This document shows positions 47,479 to 59,913 of a stretch of DNA of 64,000 nucleotides, one piece after another. Under the pieces are notes generated by a model. It ran no database searches. It was not told the origin of the DNA and saw nothing but the letters and a program-made list of their open reading frames with translations. The stretch covers positions 1 through 64,000 of the forward strand of contig KQ965732.1 in the NCBI GenBank assembly GCA_001574975.1, given 5' to 3'. A program made the translations under genes and the position numbers. Numbering within the stretch: position 1 is the first letter of the stretch; every line of letters begins with the position of its first letter. This DNA comes from Gonapodya prolifera JEL478. Its lineage: Eukaryota; Monoblepharomycota; Monoblepharidomycetes; Monoblepharidales; Gonapodyaceae.

Positions 47479-47721
47479 TACTTCGATCGCGGATTGGAGG
47501 CTCGTTTACAGAGCGCTGACGGTTTTGGACTTGGGAGATCCCAACTTCGTCAAGATCCCCTCAAGCGTGCTGACGCGATTCCTACGTAAAAACTTTGAAA
47601 AGGTCCAGATATAACCTTTGGGCGGAGCCTGAGGAATCTCGGTCGTGCCTGGGTGAGTTGGTGAGCTGCTCGATAAGATTTTCTTTCTTACCTTGGTCGC
47701 TTCAGACGAACCCTCATCGCG

Positions 47722-49103
47722 ATGGCGAACGGTCGTTCATCGTTTCAGCTCTCGGATGAGGAACTAACGAATATTATCTCGCGGTATGTGCCCTCCTTGC
47801 AAAGGAACTAATTGCAACATGAACGTGAATTCTCCCTCGACCTCACTCCCGCCCCTCCTCCCATTGTACAATCGCCATCAGCTTTCGCCAGGGCGTGGAA
47901 ATACGAGACCGATTCCGTGGCTTCCATCGGTTCCCGAAGAGCTTTGCGGGTGTGTTGTACTCGTCCCTGTGTTTCACACAACATTAATGGACTTTTCCCC
48001 CCACCCAGCCAATCAAGGCATTGAATGGCTGGCCACCCGTGCCCTGCCCAGCGTTCAGCTCAAGCGGGCCACTGCACTTGAGATAGCCCGAGAGATTCAA
48101 GCCCGAGGTGTAATCGTCAATTTGTCCCGGGCTGGGGAGTCCATTCGGGACGACACTTCTCTGTTGTGAGTATGAGCTGCTCTCATCCTGGTCAGCGTAA
48201 CTGACTCACGATGTCAAATCCCACTATTTGCTGCCCGCCACACCATCCTCGACAAAATAAAGCCGGTTCGACGACCACAAAATCTTCCACGAGCATTCCA
48301 GCTTCTCCGGGGTATCTGCAACTCACTCTCCCGTACCCGCCAGTCCGACTCTGAGCACTCCACGGCAGGAAGGCAACTTCTTGCGGAAATGGCGCTCTAC
48401 GACGACTCTTGTCCCCCAAGATGACCCCCGCCGCCTGTCCACCATTTCTACGGGTAATAAACGCGACAGTTTTGCTGGGGACGCCCTTTTCCCCACTGCA
48501 GGCTCTGCATCGAGCTTGTCGGCGTTCTTCTCCAGATCTGCGAGCTCCACCACCCTCCCGCGCTCTCCCACGTCACCCACTCTTGCCATGTCAACCACAC
48601 CGAGATCGCCTTCTACCCGGGCCCCGTCAACTTGGTCGACTAAAGACCCCGCGCCGTCCATCTCACGCACCTCCGTGAGCGCGTCCCGGCGCCCATCGAC
48701 TACTACCACGGCCACCACACGAGCCGATTCCCCTGCCCCGGATGCTCACTCTCCCTCTGGAATTATCGAATCCGTCGTGGACTTGGTGGACACTGCCATG
48801 GAACCGACACCACCCCTTCCCCTTCCTGAACTTCGACCCCCACCCATCCCTACTCTACGTACTCGACCATCGGTAGCCTCCCTTCGGTCCCTACACTATC
48901 CCCTCCCAGTCGGACATGGTACTGCGGCAGCCGCAGCTGTTTCATCGCAGAAATCCCTGCCGAGGACCAGTCCTCCGCCGATGAGCTTTGCAGCGCTACT
49001 CTCCCCGCACAGAGCATCCGTGCTCGAGGGGGACGACTTGATGTCATGGGCCATCGGCGAGTGGGACAAAAGGCTGAACGAACGGGACAATGGTTGGAAT
49101 TAA
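47722..49103 (+). CDS. DEP-domain protein
   Basis: Four exons are predicted: 47722-47783, 47882-47949, 48009-48165 and 48263-49103 (375 aa). Splicing assembles a DEP domain at about residues 20-105: GVEIRDRFRGFHRFPKSFAG, then ANQGIEWLATRAL, ATALEIAREIQARGVIVNL and DDTSLFRFDDH, corresponding to the FxGxExVxWL...L...G...(Y/F)RF pattern. The remaining 270 residues are Ser/Thr/Pro-rich and disordered. A conserved-looking C-terminal SFAALLSPHRASVLEGDDLM and WAIGEWDKRLNE follow. DEP domains bind GPCR tails or membranes in G-protein signalling; no RGS or RhoGAP domain accompanies it here. Confidence 0.78.
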
Positions 49104-49452
49104 ATGGCCGCACACCTCCAGTTTTGCTGCTACGTATCTCTACGTATGCCGACGCAAACCCTCTTTTTATTTACGCATATAGCTGCGCTTTTGGTATGAA
49201 GTCAACCCCTACATATTGGATATTCGGTATTAATGTCATGAACGCACCTCTCGTCATTCGCCAAGGCCTAGATTTCGTGATTGTGTTCGAAAAGAAAAGG
49301 ACTACGTTTTCATGTTTCCTACAGATTAGCTACAAATGGGACACAAGGATTGTTGCAGCGGCTACCACATCCCAGAGTACGTCCCCATTGTCAGCGGCTG
49401 GGGTACTCTGTTACCTTCGTTCCAAACATTGTCCACATCCCCACTATATATA
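49104..49452. other. convergent 3' region
   Basis: About 350 bases lie between the DEP-domain gene stop and the stop of the minus-strand dioxygenase gene. The region is AT-richer than its surroundings and must hold both 3' ends. Nothing else was recognised. Confidence 0.45.
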
Positions 49453-51974
49453 CTACATTCCTGGCAACGATCTCGTGCTCACATCAAAATTATCCCAATC
49501 CATCTCCATCGCACTCGTTCCCATCAAACTCGCGAGACCATCCACGCTGATTCCTTCTCCCCCGGGAGCACCGTTTCCCACTCCTGTTCCACCTGGCCCC
49601 ACGTCGTACCCCAATGCCCTCAACTCCGCCTCCAGCCTCTGCTGCACTTGCTGCTGTTGCATCACCTGTCTCGGTCCTCCTCCTCCTCCTGCCCTCGCTG
49701 AATACACAGATGCGCCAGCAGGACCCATGGCCCGGGCCGCCTCGCGTCGCTTGCGAGTCGAGGGCTGTGCTTCACCCGGGTGGGAAGGCCGACGGGGTGG
49801 CGACGGTCCGGACAACGGCAATCCCTGCGGTGCTTGCGTGGAGGTGGGCGAGGTGGTCGAAGCACCCCCAAGAGAGACCGGAACCACGGGAATGGCTACA
49901 GGAATCGCCGGGGCACCAAGCGTTGACGCCTCCAGTCCGTCCTTCCCAACATATACGGGCTCTCCTTCGTACACCCTCTCGGCACACTCGTAATCCATGC
50001 TCGGGTCCTCAGCCAGCCACACTCGTTTTCCTGCGTGTCCTTCCCCTTTGGCCTCTTTCTCCCTCTCTCTTTCCTTTTCCCGCTCGCGCTCCCTCCTCCC
50101 TTCGCTTCTCTTGGCCGCCCCCAACCCTAATCCCCCCATGGCCTTTGATAGCCCCGCGACACCTCCAGCATCGTACAGTCCGTGTAAAGAGCCCGTGGAT
50201 CGATCGTACACCCCGACGGACCCAGTCGACTTGTCGTACAACGCAAACTTGTCCGGGTCTGCACCAGAAGCGACCAGAGCCAGAGCAGGATCTGCGGACA
50301 GGGCTGATGTAGACATGTCAAAGACCTCTGGAAAGCAGGAGGTCCGTTTGGAAAGGGAGTGCGGAGGGAGAGGTGGAGAGAAAGCAGTTAAATTAAGTAA
50401 AGCGGGGCAGTGTTCAGACGGCGTCGGCTTCCATCCCAACAAACATTGAAACCTCTGTGTCCCACATTTTCCACCAAACCACATTAGTCTTTCAGTCCAC
50501 GGTACCCTCATTCATATAGGTGTTACCGCACACTTTTAAGTTCTTTTCTCCTCAAACCATAATCCGCCGCCGACTCTTCCAGACACCACACTCACCCCAA
50601 TCCATTCCTTCTTGCGGTGCGAGCCCCTGTCCCTGGGCTCCCTGTCCACTTGCTCCTTCTCCATGCCCGTGACGCCCATGGTGGTGTTTTTTCTTACTCT
50701 TGGACTTCTTGGACGAAGCGGCGGAGTCGGTCGCGTGTGCAGTCCAGGAAGGATCGGCCGAGGTCGGATCCAGGTCGGGTGTTGTCGCGGCGCCCTCAGC
50801 AGCGTCCGCCAGACCGTATTGGCCCCACTTCTCCCCTCTGGGTAGACCTGCATGCCTTCGCTCCCGATCCCCAAGCTCCCTGAAATATGTGCACTTCCTG
50901 CCCCCCTCGTCGTAGGGCGGTCCAATTATGTCCAGGAGGACCACAACGTCAGATGCGGCTGTGAAGGCATGCAGTGATGGGCCAGACGAGGGGCTAATGG
51001 TGAGGAGGGAATCAGGGGATGTCGAGGGAAGGAGCGCATCGACGGAAATGACGGCGGGGCGGGCGGTAAGCTGGGCAGGCGTGGGAAGAAGGGAAGGGGA
51101 CGGAAGGTGGGGTGGGTACGATGAATGAGAAGAGGAAGAGGGGTGTGGGGCGTTTGCTGGGGAGAAGGCGGGGTTGGGGATAAGGGTAGACTGAGGTTGG
51201 GAGAGGAGTTGGTAGGATCTGACGTGAAGGGTTCCTGCGACGACTTTGCTGTGGAGGTTTGATAGGGGGAGCGCAGGGGGGTAGGATCAGTGATATATGC
51301 AGGGTTGGTGTTTGGCGGTGCGGGGGAAGAACAAGAGTGAATAACGAAAGTGAGCGTAGTAAAGAGAAAGTCATATACCTGAACACGCTCATTCCCGGAT
51401 GGTCATGTACGGGCATGTTTGCACCTTTTTTGAGGACAAATAGACACATTGTGAACAGATTGGAGTCGAATATAGGGTAGTATTCAATCGGTGCAGAGGG
51501 GGATTGAATGTTGAGATGATTAAGTGAGACTTTTGCGAGCAGAGCAGTCAGGGCGTTCGAAAACGTGGAGAGCGACGAGGACGCGTTTGCTGTTGGCGAG
51601 AGTGTGTGCGCAAAGAACGATGATGCCGTAACAGCTATGTCGTGTATGAGAGAGTAAGGAAGCGGCGCCAGAGCGTTGATTTGATTGATAGGAAGTGTGA
51701 GGGAGACTTGGTGTTGATCCCCTTCGTTGCCTGCTTGCTGTCCACCGGAATCTTGTGCAGTCTCAGCATGCGGTGTCTTTCCGCTCTCATCCGGTCCACT
51801 CTGCATCTGCCCACCCTCCCTCTCGAGTCCATCTTCTCTCTGTCTTCCCTCGATCCCTGCCGCGCCAGCCCCTGCCGTTGGCTCGACTCCGTCAACTACT
51901 CCAATCCCACCATCTCCATCCACCACTCCTATCCCATCGCCCACCAGAATCGTTTCTTCTCCTGAAATTGCCAT
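49453..51974 (-). CDS. ADO: cysteamine/N-terminal-cysteine dioxygenase (ADO/PCO family) with long extensions
   Basis: Three exons are predicted: 51379-51974, 50596-51248 and 49453-50327 (707 aa). The cupin core begins near residue 170: FTMCLFVLKKGANMPVHDHP (HxH iron ligands) then GMSVF, joined to SKVVAGTLHVRSY, the third ligand in SLHAFTA, and VVVLLDIIGPPYDEGGRKCT leading to YF. ADO enzymes use Fe(II) and O2 to oxidise cysteamine and N-terminal cysteines of proteins, acting as oxygen sensors for N-degron decay. Human ADO has 270 aa. Here ~165 extra residues precede the core, a ~70-residue Ser/Pro loop interrupts it, and ~370 low-complexity residues follow (KKSKSKKKHHHGRHGHG, then an RER/KE-rich helix). 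The last intron is 268 bp; if it is wrong the tail would be a separate gene. Confidence 0.82.
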
Positions 51975-52709
51975 CTTGGTGTTTTCGTTTTCCTCTCTTC
52001 TCCGCTTTCGGAAGGGGGACGAACTCCTCTTATCAGACGGGACAAAACTCCGCAACACCAGAGTCCTTCTCTCGTCTCCCGATTTCGTCTCGCTCTCTCT
52101 CTTGTCCTCTTGCGCCTTTACGATCCGTGTCCGTGTACTATCGTCTGCCTCGTTCAATTGCCCGTTCCTCCCTTTTCGGCGTCTTATGGTGGGGCGTGGT
52201 TCAGATGCAAACTTTTATCAGGTTCCTTTAATTCCTTTCTTCCCCCTTCTTTTCTCTCTTTTATCCTTCTCCCTTCACTCGTCTGTTTCCCTTTCCGTCT
52301 CTAATTTTTCCACGTGCCGCCAAATCTGTCCATTCCACACGGCCACCCTGCAGCCCCTCATGACGTGGATGACTCACAATGCTCAGCCACACTTTTGCTC
52401 ACCCTCCGCCAATCGCGAAGTCCTCGCAGAATCCGGTGTATGGGAGGACGGCGGCGGTGCGAGAGATGACTTCCCACCGAGAAAAAGCGTACCTTTCGTG
52501 TTCGTGTTTAGCCAAACATACCTCTCAACAGGATTCAGGCACGCTCTCGAAGTGATAAAAAAACAGACATCTGAACTAAACAGATTTCACCCGAGATGAC
52601 TCTGCTTCTGCTTACACCACGTTGCATTCACATGCTCAACTCTCAAAGGACCTAAATCCACTGGCACCTTCCCCTCGCCACATAAAGAACCGCGTTCCGC
52701 AAACACCCA
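51975..52709. other. intergenic, pyrimidine-rich on plus strand
   Basis: About 735 bases lie between the start of the dioxygenase gene and the stop of the enoyl-CoA isomerase gene, both on the minus strand. The plus strand is strongly CT-rich from about 52060 to 52330, so the dioxygenase promoter is GA-rich in its own direction. In-frame codons upstream of 51974 lack an ATG. Confidence 0.45.
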
Positions 52710-54356
52710 CTACAACTTCCCCCTCGCCCTCCCCAGCCTGCCCTTCTTCTCCAAAAACCTCTTCCCCGGCCTCCCCGATGCGAGCATCTCCGCCAGTGCG
52801 TCCTGCGCGCGGAACACGGCCAGCATGCGCCCCTCGCGCAACGGGCCCGCGATGAGCCGTTTGGTTTCGAGAAGAGACGTGGCGTCGTTCAGGGCGAGGT
52901 TGGTCCGGAGGTAGGAGAGGTAGTCGGTTTGGAATGTCGCCGAGGGGTAGATCCGGCTGGGTGGGTGGTCGAGAGCGGGGAGGGAGTTGTGAGGGCGTGG
53001 GTGGGGTTGGGGAAGTGTGAGGGTTGAGAAGACACGATGGGAAATGCGCGACTCACTTGACAAGTCCCCACTCCTCCATCTACCACCACCAAAGCTTGTC
53101 AACACAAAAAATTTACACTTCACCACAGCCCGCTTCACCTCACCTCCTGCGCGCTCAACTGCCTTCCCAGCATGAGAAACTCGGTCGCTCTGCGCACGCC
53201 GACACTCTGCGGGAAGAGGACCCCGCAGCCTTGCTCCGGGACCAGGGCCAGCGCCGAGAAGGGAACTTGCGCGTACGCGGTGTCGGAGCATAGGACGAGG
53301 TCGGCCACGCCGAGGAACCAGGCAGCGCCGCCCTGGATCGGGGTTGTGTTAGTGGTGGGAAGGGTTGAAGAGAGTGGGGGAAGGGGAAGCGAGACGTACC
53401 CCGACGGCTGGTCTGGTTGTGTGTGTGCAAGGTAATGGGGAACAGTGAGGGTTTAGGAGACAAAGAGTGTAGTGGTATCGCGAACCTACCCATTCAGTGC
53501 AATCACCAGCACCTTGGTGTGCTATTTACAGTGAGCCGCAGGAAACCAGACGTTCAGCCCGCGAGTCAGCAAGCAACGCATCGCTCGCTACTCACGTCAA
53601 TGAGCAGGCGAAGGAGCTCGATGGATGGGGGGCTGGGTTTGATCACAGTATGTGGAGGATGAGTTTGTCAGCACGAACCACCACGGGAAATACAGTACTC
53701 ATTACATTGGCTTCTCGACTTTGTCTAACGGAAGACGGGTAGCAGCCTGCAGGAGATATTTCGGTGCGCTGTTAATGGGATGAGGAAAGGAGGAAAGGAA
53801 GAGATGGTGACGAACTTGTTTAACGTCGGCGCCCGAGCTGAAAAATCTGGAGCGGGTGGGCAAGGAGATCAGGGATCACGAATCAAAAAACCGGGAGGGC
53901 GGATGTGACGAGTGAACCTACTTGCCGGTTCCCTACAAGGCCGGTAACGGAACGATGTAAGCGAGTACCGCAGAGTATTTTGGGGAGCGCGCGCAAAACA
54001 TCACGCATCACGCACCGTAATAACCGTGATGACAATATTAGGGTCGGCGTCCGCATCGCGAAGGCCCTGCTCTAACTCTGGAAGCTATACATGTTTGGGG
54101 CGATATGTAAGAGCTCCGAGAACCGAAATGACACGATGGGGTGAGTGCCGACGAGACGAACCAAGTTATCTCCAAATGCATTGAACGAATCCGGGCGGTT
54201 GAGTCTGTGGGAGGGGATCAAGGTTGGGCGTTGGATTGGAGGAGCAAGTTGCAACCGGACCGGACAGAGCTCGAATGCGCGCGGGTTGAGGGATCACCTG
54301 AGGATGCGAATGTGTTTGTCAATTGTTTCCACGACGACGTCTTTTCTTGTGGCCAT
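52710..54356 (-). CDS. enoyl-CoA isomerase/hydratase (crotonase fold), peroxisomal ECI-like
   Basis: Twelve exons are predicted: 54298-54356, 54162-54204, 54016-54084, 53922-53932 (11 nt), 53816-53846, 53706-53746, 53596-53632, 53490-53521, 53400-53412 (13 nt), 53144-53332, 53057-53079 and 52710-52956 (264 aa). All phases agree and rebuild the crotonase signature: ILRLNRPDSFNAFGDNL, GTGKFFSSGADVKQ (oxyanion loop), VIALNGPAVGGGAAWFLG, FSALALVPEQGCG and FLMLGRQLSAQE. The ECI-type catalytic Glu fits LVPEQG. The C-terminus RARGKL ends in GKL, a weak PTS1-like tripeptide, as expected for peroxisomal delta3,delta2-enoyl-CoA isomerases that shift double bonds during beta-oxidation. Confidence 0.9.
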
Positions 54357-55654
54357 GGCTGTCCAAAGCGAGCGAGAAGGCGTGGGGAGTTTGCAAGTCG
54401 GTTTGAATTTATCCTTGCCGATCAAGCTTAGCCGGGTAGGGGAATTCAATCGAATGACCAAGCATAGCGTACGGATGGAATATTGAAATGCTCCTTGTGC
54501 GGTGTCTGACCGGTCGATTTCTTAGCCATCTGTGTTTCTAAACTTTTGCAAAGTAAAACCTACGAACACGGTACTTCTTTCTGGTGCAAGAACAGGCAAG
54601 CACACAAGAGACCAGGTCATTGCCAAAAGAAATCTCAACGCCTAACGGGTGGGAATGCCACCGAAGGATCATGTGGGGCACGGCACAAACGTGTTAGTTT
54701 TAACCGCTGAAAGGTTTGTGGAATGGTGGAGGACGAAGGCAAGTTCAAGGGGGAGAAGAAGCTGTAGATAATGTCCGAGTCTTGAGAGAGAGAGAGAAAT
54801 GTCCGAGTCAAAATGATCCAGTGAGTCGGAATTACAAGTGGTAGAAGATACGAATGATTCCGTTGGAACCATGGAGCTATCTAATACACGTGTGAATTGT
54901 CCATCCAGTCATCCACGGAAAATTCGTCATAGGGGAGCAGAATTTCAGATACTCCATGCAAGTTCTGTGCGCCCAACTTCTTCTTCGTCATGTGACGTCA
55001 GCTGTCGGAAACGGCATGTTTCGCCTCGTGGCCTATCAGATTCTTCCCGCAAGCATCATAAATGCGGATGATGTAAATTTCACTCTGACAACAAAAAGCC
55101 CAATCAAAAGTTGAAATGCAGCTTTCCACGGAGTTCCTCCCAAACCTGGACCCGTGCACCGAGAATTCGCGCCCCTGCCCCTGCCCCTCGTGGATACGTG
55201 ATCAAGTGATCAAACAAATATCTCAGGAATTCGACAGTGATAGTCGGTGAAAAATAGTCGGAAAGGGGATGGGTGACGTCCCCTTGGTTTTCCCGAATAA
55301 TCATTGAGACGAGCGATCTAAAAAACGGGTGCGAGCAAGACAGTACGCAGGATGAAGTGGCTTTTATAGTGAAGTTCTAGTTATCTGTATTGGCATTCTA
55401 CCCGTGGAGTTTCGAGAGTTCGGATTATCACGATAAGTTTTGCCAAGATTTTATCCCTTTTCCAACAACTCGTCACTCTTCGCATCCAAAGGACAATCCG
55501 CGAGAAAACGCGCTTCGCTTGCACTCTTTTGTGTCTGCAACGTTATTTGATCTGCATTGGAGGGTTTCAGGTGAGCGCCTGATGGACATCGAAGGATCAC
55601 TTGTTGTCGCGCACTCACCCACATTGCCAGCATCACCCCAAACCGCGAGACAGC
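54357..55654. other. large divergent intergenic region
   Basis: About 1.3 kb lies between the enoyl-CoA isomerase start (minus) and the GATA-factor start (plus). A GA dinucleotide run lies near 54784-54798. Short open frames (for example 55390-55654) have no family resemblance, although a 5' exon of the GATA gene could hide in them. No RNA gene was recognised. Confidence 0.45.
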
Positions 55655-58289
55655 ATGTCGTCTCTCATCTCCGCCGCAGGTTCTCCAAGCACCGTTCAGC
55701 ATCATCCTCCCCCTGCTGCTCTCCATCACCCTCCTTTGCCTGCTCACTACCAGCGACAGACCTTGCCATCCATCGCCCATCAGCCGGTATCACCCGTCGC
55801 GAGCGGAGACGCACGCACAGTCCAATTTCAGTCTCGACAGGAAGCGCTCTCTCTGAACTTCTCGGGCTTGCCCGGCCTCCTGGTCACCGGTCCCCCACGT
55901 CCGTTGATGACGTACACCCCGACATCACCTCCATACCCCCTCGTCAACACCAACCCCGTCGATGCTTTCATGAACCCAGCAAACGGTTTTGTTCCCAAGA
56001 ATATGCCAACCCCTGCACCTGCACTTGCCTGGAACGGACTGGTCTTCCCGTCCCCTTTGTCACCCCCAAATCTCCAACCCGGCCAATCCCCGTTCTTCGC
56101 CCACCTCGCACAACCGGTCGAACCTCCCGCACAAACCAAGCCCGTGAACTATGAATACGCGGGCCCCCACATGGATCTCCCCTCTCTCCCAATAGTCCAC
56201 CATGGTGGTGGAGTTCCCCTCCGTTCGCCCGGCATGCCGCCTTATCCCCCCGCACTACACTCCTCGACCAGAGTCTCACTAGACTACACGCCAGTCGTGA
56301 CGCCCGTCGCTCACATGTCGTCGGCTACCGTACCTATACCCACACCCTTCCACAACGACCCCGCACACCCACATCCATATGCACAGATCCAGCCACTGAC
56401 GCCCCCGCAACCGGCACACGCATCTGCTCTCACGGTCGCTGCGTTGAGGGACTACATAACCGGACCATCCGCCCACACGGCGGAATCACGAGCGGACTCC
56501 GACGGCCGCGGCCCGTCTCGAGAGAGCGTCACGAGCAGCATGGACAGCGTTCTGAGACACGCCAGCGCGGCATCACGCAGACGGAACAATAGCGGGGACT
56601 CAACTGCGAGCCGCTCTGTGTCAGACAATGGCGGGGTTGCGGCGAGTTCGAGCAAGGTTCGTAGACTCCCTCTGTTCACCGTACCCAAAGTACAACCAGC
56701 CACGCTTGTTTTTGCTTTTGCTGATCTCACAACACCATCCTCTCACAGCTCTCCGACATCGCCCGTCTTCTCACCAACTTCGTCGATCGCCTCACCGGGG
56801 CACACGATCGGGGAGTCCACTCCCACTCCATATCCGACGACACGACTCATCCGACACCACCCGAGGGACCCGGTGGTGGTGGTGGTGGTGCCATCGACAA
56901 TTACCCATGGCACGGAAAGCGTGTTCACTGGCACCACGAGGGCCCGTTCCCGCTCGAGCACGAGCACCACGAACCGGAGCAGGAGCAGGAGCATGAGCCC
57001 AGCGTCAACGAGCTTCTGCCCACGGTCTGCTCCAAGGTGTTTGAGGCGTATCAGGTTCTGCAAGGGATGAGAGTCGCTGGGATGGGCGGTGAGGTGAGCG
57101 AGATACACCTGTATCGGCGTCCGCGATTGGTGGTGTGAGTGACCACTGACCGTCATCACCAGGACGCGCTGGGCGACATTGATCTCGTCCGGCTCAAGAG
57201 GTCTGTCCCGACTTTCAAGCAGAGAGACACGACGGCCGCTGCGGGGTTCCATTTCGACGCCAAATCCCCGCTCCTGAACGCCATCGTTGCGGACGATTCG
57301 CCCCAGGACCAAGACGGGCAGAATGCAGGCGAGATCAGGAGGGAGCGGGTGTTGAGGGGAAGTGTGAGTGGTTTGCTGTTGGGCTCGCGTTGCGTTGGCG
57401 TCAATTGGTTCACACTTCACACGTCCGGTTGTGTTGTGCATCCAGACATCCACTCAAGATACCGCGACGGCGGCTTTGGTTGGGGGAAAGATCCGCCAGT
57501 GTGACAGTTGCGGAGTCACCGAAACACCCGAATGGCGCAGGGGACCGGAGAGTCACAGTACCTTGTGCAACGTGAGTAACTTTGGGGGACGGAGGGCTGA
57601 GTATGCAGGAGCGCGCGCAAACATCCCGCCTTCCTTGTATCCCCCAGGCGTGTGGCCTCCAGTTCGCCAAGATCGTGCGCACGCGCAACCAAGAGCGCCA
57701 AAAGAAGAGGAAACTTCACCAGCCAGGAACCACGGCGGCAAGCCCGGCGAAGAAAGGGAAGAGAAAACACGCCGCGACCCGCGCGGCGGCGGCGAGCGAA
57801 TCGGAAGAGGACGGGACTGACGGTACTTCGAGCGGGTCGAACTGGAGTCAGAGCAAGCGACCGGCACACAAAAGGCACCAACAGGAGAACGTCGTGGCGG
57901 CCGCGAGGCTGGAGGAGTCGGTGTACTCGTTTCCAACGGCGGAGGACACGGAGCAGGAGCAGGAGCAGCCATACGTAAAGGTGGAGCGACATGCCCATGC
58001 GGGACCGCCTCGCCAGACGGGGGGGATTTCAACGACGCTCCTCCAAGCCTGTGAGGTTGTGCCCGCCGTTGTCGACATGCCCACCTCCGCCGTCTTTCCG
58101 GAGCCCACCAGCAGAGCGCTCCAAACAGGTCACGCACCCGTTTCTACAGACGGCCCTTCCGCGCCTGAGGAGCGAAGAAGGCTCGAGCAATTGCTTGAAA
58201 TCGCTGTCCTTGCCGAGCGAGACGAGTCTGGACGTCAAGATGCGGTGCCGAGGGATAGGAAGATGAGCCTCCTGACGATATTGGATTGA
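55655..58289 (+). CDS. GATA-type zinc-finger transcription factor
   Basis: Five exons are predicted: 55655-56656, 56749-57093, 57163-57363, 57446-57571 and 57648-58289 (771 aa). The first ~330 residues are Pro/Ser/His-rich. A helical segment LSDIARLLTNFVDRL and a later VNELLPTVCSKVFEAYQVLQ precede the single zinc finger at about residues 535-560: CDSCGVTETPEWRRGPESHS then TLCNACGL, spacing C-x2-C-x18-C-x2-C, split by an intron after the third cysteine. A basic tail RTRNQERQKKRKL follows. A lone C-terminal GATA finger after paired helices recalls the NsdD group that controls sexual development, but this subgroup call is inference. Acidic and poly-Gly/His tracts are present. Confidence 0.85.
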
Positions 58290-58457
58290 CCGCGTGAGGA
58301 CAGAGGGCGGAGGGCAGACAGGGGGGATTAGCTGATAAACATTTGCATGTTTTTTCCCCACCCCCGTTTTGAATCGTGCAGGAACTTGTAGCATAATGCT
58401 GGTGGGACGTTGTATTTTAGTTTTTGCAAGAAAGATGTGAATGTACCCGCCCCTTAA

Positions 58458-59913
58458 CTAATTCCGTTTGCTGCCGGCGACGCCTGCCTTCTCCCCCCAA
58501 TTCCACCCCTCGCCTTTCCCCTCATACACGAATTTGTTATGTGTGGCGCCAATCTTCTCCACCCAACACTATAAAACACGGCATGTGTTTTAGAAAAGAA
58601 CTAAAAGCTCAAGTTATTATCTCACCTTGACACGATCCCCGTTCTCGACGTAGAGCGGAGGGCTGCGTGTGAAACCGACACCCTGCGGAGTGCCTGTGAG
58701 GATCACGGTGCCGGGGAGGAGTGTTGTGCCTTGCGATAGGAAGGAGATGAGGTTCTGGAAAGACATGTGTGAACCAAAATCGTCTCGAAACATGGACATG
58801 ACACCCGCCGAACCTTGACGTCAAAGATCATGTCCGCTGTGGAGCTGTTCTGCACTTCTTCTCCGTTCACTTCCGTCGTCAGCTGCAGGGAGTTGGGGTT
58901 GGGGATGATTTCCGGCGTGACGAGCATGGGCCCCAATGGTGCGAATCCGTCAAAGGACTTGGAGAAGTTCCACTGGCCCCCACCAAGTTTAGCTCCTTGC
59001 CATTTGCGCGCGGAGACGTCGTTGGAGGTGGTGTAGCTTAGTGGGGCGGGGAGGCGTGGAGTGAGTTGGGGGTGAGGGATGATTGTGAATTTTATGCTCA
59101 CCCCAGAACGTGGTCGAGGGCCCTCTCGGGGGGAACGTTTTTCGTGGGCTTGCCGATCACGACGGCGAGTTCGACTTCGTAGTCACTTGAGGCAACAATA
59201 GAGCGAAACAATGGGTGTTTTAGTGGGTTGATTTGAGCCAGACCAACAACTCGTTTGCCTCTCACATTTGGCGATTGGTGCAGGTTTCAGGAACCACCAC
59301 GTCCGCGAGCGGATCGTTTACAGCGTTTCGAGACTTGCTGAACACAATAGGATAGACCGGTACGGGCATATTGGTCTCTGCAGCGTGCTTGCGGTAGTTG
59401 ATGCCAATACAGGTAATGTGGGGAACCGAGGCAGGGTCGATGGGTGAAAGGAGCTGAAAATGGACACATATGATGGCCGATGGAAGGGGAAGAATGAGAA
59501 TCAAAGGTATACCTTTGATACACTCCGGACCTCTGTCGTGATGCTGCCTTTCGCTACCCCTGTGAAGTGGAACGTGAGAGTGATCTCGGCATGTATTCTC
59601 GCCAATGAAATATCTCGCACCATTTGAATCTATTTCAAAGCCTTCCACAACGCGAGCTTCGACCTTGTCGATGGGACCCAGTTCGCCACGGTCCGTGAGC
59701 GATGCTGGCTCGCCATAGTAAATTTGCCCGTCGTCTGAGACAAAACGAATGAGACGCGTCCAGTCCTATTAGAATGAAAATCGAATATCAGCCTTGAATG
59801 AAGGGAACGACGCTCTGACAAACAAATACCTTGCGGGCGGCGGTAAACGATCGAACGAATCGCGGAGCGAAAGCCGCAACTGCAAAGGGCCTCGTCGCTT
59901 GTAGAATTCTCAT
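58458..59913 (-). CDS. fumarylacetoacetate hydrolase-domain protein (FAHD2-like), probably mitochondrial
   Basis: Eight exons are predicted: 59830-59913, 59621-59765, 59513-59559, 59266-59453, 59102-59185, 58814-59036, 58626-58754 and 58458-58568 (336 aa). The first 28 residues ([20 protein letters not shown], then RSFTAARK) are Arg/Ala-rich and lack acids, like a mitochondrial presequence. The FAH core shows [62 protein letters not shown] and [14 protein letters not shown], which contain the metal-binding acids and the catalytic region. FAHD-type enzymes are oxaloacetate or acylpyruvate hydrolases/decarboxylases; the substrate here is not determined. Confidence 0.9.

Noticed and set aside
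51975-52157. N-terminal extension of the dioxygenase to 52157
   Set aside because: The frame is open but begins with a TTG and lacks any ATG before 51974.
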